A stretch of DNA of 64,000 bases from Nymphaea colorata (Eukaryota > Streptophyta > Magnoliopsida > Nymphaeales > Nymphaeaceae): contig NC_045148.1 in assembly GCF_008831285.2 (NCBI RefSeq), forward strand, positions 2,418,001 to 2,482,000, in the 5' to 3' direction. The position numbers and the translations under genes are program-made. Below, piece after piece: positions 1-10,388 of this stretch. Within the stretch, counting starts at the first letter, position 1. Each line of letters opens with the position of its first letter. The notes under the pieces were generated by a model. The model saw nothing but the letters and a program-made list of their open reading frames with translations. It searched no databases and was not told the DNA's origin.

Positions 1-301
1 GTGAGACGATAGTGCCAGATTAAATCATTGGAACTTATACATGCTCGATCTAGATGATGTATTGTAGAAGGGAGGACTGTATAATGCAGAAAGCAAAGAT
101 GAAATATAATTCAGAAATGAAGCACTAAATTGAAATAAAAAAAGGGAATAGGGAGGCATATCCAACCTCTATGCCTGCCCTAGTGACATTAAAATTAAAT
201 TAGAACATAAAGCAAGCAGGCATAAGGCAAAAACAAATGATTGTAGGATAGAAAAGAAAATTATACTGTGCATCTTGGAAAAACAAGATATTACTTAAGG
301 C
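1..301. other. AT-rich flank, no gene seen
   Basis: No coding pattern, RNA gene or repeat is recognisable here. The stretch ends at the first GC-rich transposon terminus. Confidence 0.5.
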
Positions 302-765
302 TAAGACTGGGCAACGGGCCGGGCCACCGTCGGGTACCCGGCCCGTTACGGGCCTGGGCCCGGGCCTTGAAAGAATGATTTTCGGGTTGAGGTTAACGGG
401 CTCAGCCCAGCCCGGTAATTAATGGGTCGGGCTCGGGCCTGCCGTTGTGATCGTCAGCGGCCCGAGAAGCTCGACATCATTATTTTTTTTTTTTCAAAAA
501 ACTGAATGTTGAGGTAGCCGAGCGACGCGCATTGTCCGAGGTCTGCCAGAACATGACCATTCCCCTATATCTCTCCACCCTTGTCATCTGAAAACCGCTA
601 CAACTTAAGCTTCTGTTTCTATGGGTTACCGGTGCCAAGCTCACTTGTCTCCTTCCCCATGTTTTTCAACTCTTTTAACCCGAAAAAGCTCGGCTCGACC
701 CGTTAATAATCGGGCCGGGCCTCGGGCATAAGTTAAAGCCCGATGCCCGATATTAAGTAGGCCCG
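302..765. mobile_element. hAT-like nonautonomous element, degenerate
   Basis: The left edge reads TAAGACTGGGCAACGGGCC, followed by many GGGCC/GGCCC words. A second cluster of such words at about 690-765 contains GCCCGATGCCC in the opposite sense. The same CTGGGCATCGGGCC-type ends bound the hAT elements at 38754-44000 and 62416-62686. Seen: GC-rich inverted subterminal words at both sides of an AT-richer middle. Inferred: a nonautonomous hAT copy. The right boundary is approximate and I see no convincing 8-bp target duplication. Confidence 0.5.
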
Positions 766-1329
766 ATCCGTTTATAATGTGGGGCCTTGTTTTTTACATT
801 TTTAACTTGTCCGTTTATAATATCGGACTTGTTTTTTAGTTAAGGCGTGTTATTAAAAAGATAAAAGGCGTGTTACTAAAAAGATAAGAAAGAAAGAAAG
901 TGAACGACTCCTCAAATACCACCACCCACGCGTGCTACTAAAAAGGTAAGAAAGAAAGAAAGTGAAAGACTCCCAAACTTGAGGCGTGTTATACATGACG
1001 TCATGGTGCACCAAAATTTTGGGCACGTCGGCCAACCATTTTCCACGTGTCGTGTGGAAGTAAATTGGAAGCCAAATCGATGCACGTCCCTGTCCGTAGT
1101 GAATCGACGGGAATGATTCTGATAATTCGTACTTGGTAGTTAAAACGCCAATATACCTCTCCAAGCGACAAGGTCGTTTTTCGAACAGACGACTGAAGGC
1201 AATACAATGCGGTTAATGTTCCTGAGAGTGAGTTCTAAATGTACAGTTTAGGGTTTCTTCACCAATTAAGCAAAGTGAATGCTAATCATTGTTCGGAAGA
1301 AGAAGCAGAAGCATATTTGGAAAAAGAGT

Positions 1330-1836
1330 TGGGTTTTCTTCACCAATGAAGCAAGAGAGAGAGAGAGTTACAAGTAAAGGGAGAGGGAGAGAGAGAGTTA
1401 CAAGTAAAGGGAGAGAAGGAACTCATAGGCGACCTGACGACACTCTTTTTTGAGAACAGTGAGCAGCGTCCACCGTCGCCCTTCACATAGCAAAAGGGTG
1501 ATGGTGGACCATGGGTGGAGCGGAGACGGTGGCGCCGTCGCGGTGGTGGACTGGCTGGTAGCCGGTGGCACGCGGTCACCGTCTCTCGCTGTTTCTGCCT
1601 CCCTCAAATCCTTGATGCCTCTCTCTGCCTTCGATGGAAACAAACGAAAATGTGAACAAAAAGGGGAGGGTGCTGCATGCAGGAGAGGAGAAACGGGCCG
1701 TAGGGCTGGGCCGGGCCAGACCATAAAAGTTAGAACTGGGCTCAACCCGTTAAGATCTTGGGCCGGGCCGGGCTCACTCAAGTTTAGCCCGATAACATGA
1801 TTTTTTGACCCGAACCCGGCCCGATGGCCAGACTTA
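1330..1836 (-). mobile_element. hAT terminal fragment, reversed, related to the 38.75-kb element
   Basis: Read on the minus strand, it starts at 1836 with TAAGTCTGGCCATCGGGCC and continues through GC-rich subterminal repeats. It then reaches a CT-rich, proline/serine-coding stretch (about 1600-1450) resembling 39000-39180 of the large hAT on the plus strand. Both contain a CCACCATCACC / TTTTGCTNTGTGANGG pattern. This looks like the 5' terminal part of the same hAT family, truncated before the transposase. Two AG-rich near-repeats lie at about 1357-1410. The minus-strand ORFs here are leader-like sequence of the element, not a host gene. Confidence 0.65.
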
Positions 1837-1837
1837 A

Positions 1838-2935
1838 CATCAACATAACACTTGAGTTGACAATGCCAAATTATATCTTCACAATAATCATTGGAATCAG
1901 TCTTCATTAACAAACGTGTTTAAATATAGCCAATCCATTTGACAAACTTAGATGATGATAAATGATAAAAAGAACATCAACATAACAATTATGTTTACTA
2001 TATATTCGTAAACAAATAAATCTTTAGAACAAATGTGTTTAAATATTAATTTCACATGTAAGACTTGAATTCTGATAGATGAGAAATGACATCAGTATAA
2101 CAATTGCATAGACAATACTAAGTTATATATTTGTAATCAAATCATTTAAATCAAACTTCATAAACAAATGTATTTAAATATAATCAATCGGTTGAAAGAC
2201 TTGAATGATGATTAATAATAAATAACAACAACATAAAAATTATAAACATTGTATGTTCATAATCAAATCAATCGAATCAATCTTCATGTATTCAAATATA
2301 ACCTCCATATGCATGACTTGGATGACATTTTGATGATAAATAACATTAACATAACAACTACGTAGACAATACGAAGTTATATATTCTTAATCAAATCATT
2401 TGAATCAATCTTTATTAATAAATGTGATTAAAACTAATGCATTTAAAACATTTAGACTGTGATCGATAATAAATAATATCAACATAACAACTATGTAGAT
2501 AAATACCAAGTTATGTGTTCATAATTAATTCATTCAAATCAATCTTCATTAATGAATGCGTTCAAATATAACCAATCTATTTGAAAGAATTGGACGTTGA
2601 TCCATGATCAAAAAAACTTCAACAAAACAGTTAAGTAGATAAAACCAAGTTACATCCTCATGATCAAATAATTTGAATCAATCTTCATTAATGAATATGT
2701 TTAAATACAACCAATCTATTTGAAAGAATTGAACGATGATCAATGATAAATAACTTCAACATAACAATTAAGTAGATACTACTAAGTTATATGTTCATAA
2801 TCAAATAAATCAAATCAATATTCATTCTTCAACATAACAATTAAGTAGATACTACTAAGTTATATGTTCATAATCAAATAAATCAAATCAATATTCATTA
2901 ACAAATGTGTTTGAACACAATCAATCTATTTGAAT
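1838..2935. repeat. Degenerate AT-rich tandem repeat, about 115-140 bp units
   Basis: The phrase AACATAACAATTA, or a close variant, recurs at about 1843, 1979, 2096, 2232, 2348, 2482, 2615, 2757 and 2830. Each is followed by a shared pattern (AAGTTATATGTTCATAATCAAAT, split by substitutions, then CAATCTTCATTAA and ATTTAAATATAACCAATC). Spacing is mostly 115-142 bp. The array starts immediately after the hAT terminus at 1836. It has no coding content. It may be a local satellite or the subterminal array of a larger element. Confidence 0.8.
2754..2899. repeat. Perfect 73-bp tandem duplication
   Basis: Bases 2754-2826 and 2827-2899 are identical by eye, both beginning CTTCAACATAACAATTAAG and ending CAATATTCATT. 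They lie within the diverged tandem array. The identity, against strong divergence of the other units, means a recent duplication or an assembly/replication artefact. Confidence 0.9.
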
Positions 2936-2939
2936 TTCA

Positions 2940-4894
2940 AATGTTTGTTTTCAAAAGGGTAGGCATGACAAAAGGCGGTTGGCCCCTTTCCCAGTAAAAC
3001 AAGTCAGAACTAAAAAATGGCGGTTGATTTGTTTCCCCTTAAAACGGGTGGAAGTAAAAAATAGGCGGTTTCTTAGATGTTTAATAGATTAGGGCGGCCG
3101 ACTCTAACAAGAAAACTATCTCTGGTAACAAGCCCCACGACAAAAATCGACTGCCGGAAAGAGATACTCAATGGCTAGGGAGAGGAAGACTCTTCAGAGC
3201 GAAAAACTGTGTGCCTTTACAATGAGGAGGACACATTCTGCGAGAAATCTAGGTGGTGGCTCCAACAAATTGTCTGTCCTTTCAATAAGGATGACACATT
3301 CCACAAGATCGCCCGCAATGGAGAAACCAACAACTCTAACCGGTCTGAGGAAAGTAATGTGGTTTGCTTGTCTATTCAAAACATCTGCTTTATTGTGAGG
3401 TCTAGTTCCGTGATGGTGACTAAAAGTGGTCCCCATACTCAACCACTTAACAACAATTTACTTGGTATGTACATGGAGGATTGCCAACCTTACAAGTAAA
3501 TAAGCAATGTTAGAACAACAACTTTGAAAGGTTTCTATAAAGTCAATTTCATGGTACATATCATTCATCTTACTTGTTTCATTATATTATTTGAAATGCA
3601 AAAAATATTCTTCACACAAACAGATAATAAAGGAATTTATTCGCCAACCAATGACAAACACAACACAAATGCTGTTGTGGAGTGTGTCAACCTCAAATCA
3701 CTAATGCATCGGCGTCAATAGATCTCCTAGTTACGAAAGCCATTTGAGTTGATGAAATCAAATGGGGAGAAATGGACGAAGTCTAGTCGCCAAGACTTTT
3801 CATGCCAATGAATTTGGGTGCATCCATGAGGAAAAGTAACCCGTAGATAAGAAATTTCAGTGGAATCCTGTCACGTTTGGAGCAACAGAATGAGGGTCTT
3901 ATGCATTCCCCAGAAGACAGTCCAGTGTTATGATACGAGTCTGGAAACATTGAGATCATATCAATCTTGAGATCACATCAATCTTGACATCATCCCACAA
4001 CCAAATAAAATAAATCCATGGGAAAACCACTATTCTCGGCATTTTGAGACCAAAAAGCTGTTTGATGGCCATGAGGATTTCAGACACCGAAAATACTGGC
4101 TGAAGTCCATATGAGGGTTAGATGAGCGAATTACATTTGCGACAAGAGAGAGAGAGAGAGAGAGAGAATTAATTCAATGGCATATAATTATAAAACATGA
4201 TAAATTTCTGTTTAATGTATATTTCAATGCGCAACTCTTGTGATTTTCAAGTATTTGAAGCTGATAATTTTCCATTTGTTCTTGGCCCACATTCTTCAGA
4301 CACAGATTACCATATTAATTTCATATCCGTGCTTACGTGTGTGTGTTTGTGTGTGAGCGAGAGGGAGTTTTTTAAAAAAGATAAGTTGTCATTATATCTT
4401 AGCTAATCAACGACTTAAATTAGCCTGGACTAATTGTACCTATCATGAGTTGACTACTCACTTCCGCCTCCTTCCATAACCAGCCTTTTCAACTCAAGAT
4501 TAGTCGATTATAAATGATGAAACACAAAGGAAAAAAAGAACCTCAACAATCAACTCTCAAATTGAGACCATATAGATACAGGTATCTCCATGTTGGTGAG
4601 ACGTTATCTTGCATCAGAAACAATACTACTTAAATAATTCAACAATTACAATACGATAGCCACTGAATTTTCGAACGTTGAAATGAATAAACCTTTACAA
4701 ATGCCGATATCTAAGAATTATATACATCAGCATACAACTTGGCGCAAGTTCGGAAGCAAAATGAACTTGATAGGTCAAAACCAAGCCAACCCAAACTGGC
4801 GGAGAATTAATTCCTCCACTTTCATCAGCCAGTGATGCAGAAACACACGCGTCAAGTAAATTTGATATGCAACAGGCAAATAGTCTTTCGTATC
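2940..4894. other. 3' flank of the IF-2 gene, no assignable gene
   Basis: Contains three short GGCGGTT-bearing phrases (2974, 3021, 3064), an unassigned 96-codon open frame at 3209-3499 with no recognisable domain, and a (GA)n run at about 4146-4168. The last roughly 200 bases probably hold the 3' untranslated region of the minus-strand IF-2 gene. Confidence 0.4.
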
Positions 4895-7405
4895 TTAAAA
4901 ACCAATTCCTGCGTCAGCCAATGCAGCAGTAACAGAAGCTGATGCCTCTTCAAGGGTTCGTCGCTTCTGCACAACGTTGAATGCCTCAATTCTGTCACCA
5001 ACTTCCCAATCAAGAAAATCTTCCACACCGATGCCACACTCCAATCCCGAACTCACCTGTTAAATTCTGGAGAGTATAAGATCTCAAACAAAATAGCAAG
5101 TCTAGTATACCCAAGGAAGCAAACAAACAAAAAATACAGGCATCTTCACTGCATTGACTGGTAGAACTTTAAGCAACAAAGAAGATATGGGCAAGCAGAA
5201 AAGTAGTTATCATGATCATGCACAGTAGACGGTTAATCTATTTAATCCTAAATGGCAGATAGAATGCAAAATAGGCCAAGAATCGATTACCTCTTTAACC
5301 ATTTCCTTTACTCTCCTCAAAGATTCAAGTACACCAGTGTGGACAGTTTTACCATTTCGAGTAATTTGAACACCACAACCTTTCACTACTTTTCCTTCTG
5401 TCACCATACATCCAGCAACCCGCCCACTACCACTGCTAAATACGGCTCTGACATCAGCAGATCCTATTGGTATTTGTTCCTACAACACAAATGTAATTCA
5501 GCAACAGCTTCTGAAAAATATGTTGGAATTGTCAAATAATTGCAAAAAGGTAACTAGGTTCACCTCAACAAAATCCAGAAGTCCTTCCATTGCATTTCGA
5601 ATGTCATCAATAAGCTCATAGATAATTTTGTATATTCGCACTTCAACACCTTTACCTTCTGCATATTTCTTTACAGAACCCGAAACTCCGACATTGAATC
5701 CTAGTATAATGGCTTTGCTAGCAACACTGAGATCTACATCACTAATGCTGACATCGCCAACTGCCTGCAATAGGAACTTCAAAGTAACATTATCCCGTGG
5801 AAGAACTTGAAGAGCTTGCTTGATGGCCTCAATAGATCCCTGTAACAGTAAAAGATGAGATAGGAGTGAGAAGCTATGTCTTCTCTATTCTACAGGAAGA
5901 TTATAAAAATTTCATCAATTCCAGTGCTAGTAAGAAACTTTTACCATGAACAAGGATTGTGTAGTTAGAGAGAGGCTAATTCAATGCGAAAAAGAAAAAA
6001 TTGTCTTCCCAACATAATACTTCACACCTAAACCATGCAGGTATATCCAACAATTCATCTTAAACCATTCCACTTACACATACCTGCACATCAACCTTCA
6101 TGATTATATTTAATTGGTGCATATCTAGGCCAGTTTGCTTGCCAGATGACACAGCAGATGCAAGGGAAGCAAGAGTCACTTTTCCATCACCAGCCTTAGT
6201 AGACATTCTTTCATTCCGTAGTGACTCAGCACATGCTTCTGCCCTTTCACGAGCAATGTCAAGCGAGTCAACAGATTCAAATTCATTGCCAGCAATTGGC
6301 ACGCTGTTCAGTCCAATAACCTGTGATACCAAGTTGAAACTCAATGGATCAATTCAACCAACATAATCAACAAGATAAAAACCGAACAGAAAATTTTTTA
6401 CTTGGATGAATTTAACCAACAGAATCAACAAGATAAAAACCGAACAGAAAATCACGGAACAAAAATTCTTTCCAAGAGGATCCCAAGGATATTAGTTTGG
6501 CTCCAGACACACCAGTAAGAAATTTATATCCTATTTCAGATGGCAGCTTAGCTGTCAGTTTATTTCAAACATCCTATTTCAGATTGCATCATTGTTATTT
6601 GTCCAGGTCACCGGGGACTCTGCTCAGGTGAATGATACAGACCAGGAATCCTTTAGCCAGGTTTCTGGACAAAAAACTTGGAATTTATTGTTTGGGTCCC
6701 AAAACCTCATTTTTGGCCAAAAAATTTGATAAAAGTAAAAAGACACAAAAATTAAACACTTCCCAAGTATCCACTGGCCTCAGCAGATAGGCTAGATTAG
6801 CCATCCAATATAAGAGACCCATTCAGCCTACTTTCCCACCGGTGAGTGGCCAGAAAACGGCTGGATGAACAGAAAAAGGATGAAAAATCAAAAGAAAAAA
6901 AACTCTACAGTGCATTTTTCAGCCACCTACTGGCTGGGTACCCCGCACAGGCTGCCCAGTTAGCTCTTCTCCTCATTGTTGGTGGCTGAAAAATAGGCAA
7001 GGTAAAAGAAACTGAGGAACATTAAACTCTCTAACCATTTTCCAACCATGGTTGGCTCGGAAATGGTCTCATGTTGCAAAAAGTTCTTTTTTTTTTTTTT
7101 TAATCAGTTCTTCAATATCTTTTTTGGGCCAATGGCAGGAGAAAAATGGGACATGAGCACTGCCAGCTAAGGTGGTCCATGTCTGCCCATTTGGAGCTAG
7201 CCTCAGAACGTAAATGGCAGGATAGGAAATAGAAGTTCCCCACCATAGATAGTGCTAGGACATTCAAGTGGAGGAGAAGGGGTTTTGGCTCGGCCACCTC
7301 ATTTCTTTAAGCTATTCCACGAACAGGTTTTCCCAAAAAAAAACCTGATTCTTTCTCCTCTAAACAGACAGAATTGCAGGAGCGGCAATACAGTGGGGGT
7401 TTGCG

Positions 7406-7484
<79 letters not shown>

Positions 7485-10348
7485 GGAGGGAGAGAGCTGG
7501 TGCCCTTGTAAACCTTTATCCAATAGCAGACTGCCACGGGAAAAAGGGCGCTGAGAGAGAGAAAGGGTTTAACAGTGTCACAAAAAACACGTCTTATTGG
7601 AAACAGATGCCAAAACAAAGTCAACTGTATTAAACGTGAAAAAAACGCATCTTTTTTTAAAAAACGCCAAAAAATAAAAAAACGTGAAAAAACACGTATT
7701 ATATGCGTTTTTTTGCATTTTTGCGTATTTATTATTACTTTTTTATAATTTTTAGAATTTATTAAATGTTTTAAATTTTTAAAAAATTTGCCGAGATTTT
7801 CCCGTTTTATTCCCGAGATATACAACTTTGCCGTATTATACCCGAGAAATTCTTCACCGTATAATACCCATACATGTTTTTTGTGACAATGTAATAAAAC
7901 GGCTAGCGGCTTACTTATATAGCCAATAATCCAGTCTTCCACGAACGGACCAAGCATATCGAGGTGGATTGTCATTATATTAGGGACTTGGTTCAAGTAG
8001 GGATTATTTTTACTGAATACGTTGCTTCAAAAAATCAAGCAGCAGATATATTCAACAAAGCTCTCCCTATATCAAATTTCATGAAGTGTTGTAGCAAGCT
8101 GAGCATAATAGACATCTATGCTCCAGCTTGAGGGGGAGTGTAGAAAAAACGTACTGGTTTGAGGTTTTCTGTATTTTGGAACTTTATTATTAGGTAGTTT
8201 TTTGAATTTTTAATTATTTATTAAACTCTTTATGTAAGGGGTTAGACATAACCCTAATTAGTTCCTTCTAATCTAATGGAAGAGGAGGAGCCGTAAGTAA
8301 GACTGCTCCCTTCTCTCACTTTCTCTCTTCTCTAGCTTCTCTCGACTATCTCCTATTTCATCTTCTTTATTCTCACTGGTTTAACGTTAAGAACAACAAT
8401 ACATATCTAACTATTAACCCAACCAGTACATGCAACAAGATTGCCTAAAATGGATCAGCTCCAAATTAGGCTTCCCAAGGATGATCCTCCTCCTTTCTCC
8501 TGTATTTGTACCATTCTACCCATCTGCAAGAACAAGCTTCTTGTGTAATTAGTGAATAAAGTATTTCTTTATGTTGTATATGTGATGCACTAGTTTCAAA
8601 TTCAATGAATCAACTCATCTTCCTTGTTACCTTTACTTGATAAGCCCTGTACTTGTTGATGCACCTAGGCACCATTTTTATACAAAAATGTCAAATTTGC
8701 TCCATCTAGCCAATTTTCTTGCCCTACACTTAAACTTTTGCATTTGTCAACAACTTCATGCCAACCACTAGTCTGGTGCACTTCAATAAAAAAAAACCTC
8801 ATGCATTTTGAGCTCTTTAAACATGACAAACAGATTGTCATCCTTGTTCAACTGATCCAAGCAACAAGATTTGGATCTTGGAAAAGCTAATCTGCCAATC
8901 TGCAATCTCATCTCCACATTGCAGGTTGAATATTTCAAAAAGGAAAAATCCTTCCTAGTCTTCTAGTTACACTCTTCAATAGCTAGACACAACAAACTTA
9001 TGGTTGCTTTCATCTACATCTAACTTATTGAATTACATTCATATCAATTTGGATGGAAAAACATTTTATATTTATGGAAACTTTGATATGAAACAACCCT
9101 GTGAGCCACTGAGCTGCAGGAAGAATTCTAAAAGACCTAGATAACTTTCAACTAAGTTCTCCTCAGCTGGGTAGATACGGGGTTCAAGTACCACCCTGAT
9201 ACTGCAAAAAAAAAAAAAAGAAAAGAAGACCAAGATACATGCAAGAATTTGTATGTATCTTCAAAATCGATCTACAACTTGGAAAAATCCAACTGCAGAA
9301 ACCAAAGAAGGAAATTTTAAGTCAAATCAATTTTCAGCAAAAAGCTATAACTTGTGGAAGATTTGAATTTGACACAACCATACAATTTAAAATTATTTGG
9401 CACCTATGTCACACGGGTACTTCTTTTTATGAGGAGCCGCACGGTACTGGTACGGGTCTAGGTACGGCAAAAATACAGTCAACGAAGCACCAGGTATGGT
9501 AAACGTACCCGGATTATTTTTGTCCATTTTTGGACTCGGTCAGCTTTGACTGAGTCCAAAGTTGTCCATTTTCGAACAGTCAAAAACCCTAACCCCTTCT
9601 CGAGTGCCCGACTTCCCTGCCTTCCTCCTGGTTCAGCCTGCCACACCAGACGATGAATGGGCAAGTTCAGGTAGCTCGCCCAAGACAATGCCCTTCTTCT
9701 GCCGAGATTGGGCACCAAGATCAACTCCAGTGAAGGCCTTGGTCGACTTCTTTCTAGATCGAGCAAGGGCGCTAGAAGAGGTGTCGATGAGGTTGATGAG
9801 CTCGGCCAATGCGGCGCGTTTCTACTGCAGAGGAATGGTGGTAGCAGAGGAGTCAACAGTTCTTTTGGCCCTTGCCCACGTGACTGGTACTCAATTTTCT
9901 TGGTCGCTGGACATGGCTATGGGGGTCGGGCGACTCTACCAAGAGCAAGAAGAAGGGGAGAAGAGTGGAGGAAAGGAGAGATATGGCCTCCTTTTGAATG
10001 CTCGCAGATTGAGCGAGGGCCCGTACGAAGGAAATGGCGCTCCTTTTCATTTCATCAATTTTTTTGTTTCCCACCTCATTTCATCAATTTTTTTGTTTCC
10101 CACCCGCCACTTCAATTGATCTGGCCTGTTCCTGAAATAAAACAAGATTTCGGGTCTGGACCAGACCTGTTTTCCGGGTCTTGGAATTGTTTCCAGTTTT
10201 GAGTGGGACTTGCTCAATCTGCCCACTTTTTTTAGTTATAAATTAAAAATCCCCCTCCCTTTTCCTATTTCCCTTTTCACTCTAAACATTTCATGTATTC
10301 CTCACAACTTTTCATTTTCATACTGTGTTTTGGATCATGAATTGTTTG

Positions 10349-10388
<40 letters not shown>

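Noticed and set aside
7252-7996. Open frames with long Tyr-Ile or Ser-Leu runs, including a 229-codon minus-strand frame
   Set aside because: They read through the (TA)n/(GA)n microsatellite and the Tourist-like MITE. The same applies to frames at 14348-14654, 20067-20276 and 43405-43587.
9140-9235. SINE-like phrase GGGGTTCAAGTACC followed by an A-rich tail
   Set aside because: It resembles a tRNA T-arm, but no A box lies at the right distance and no target duplication is visible. There is not enough to call a SINE.
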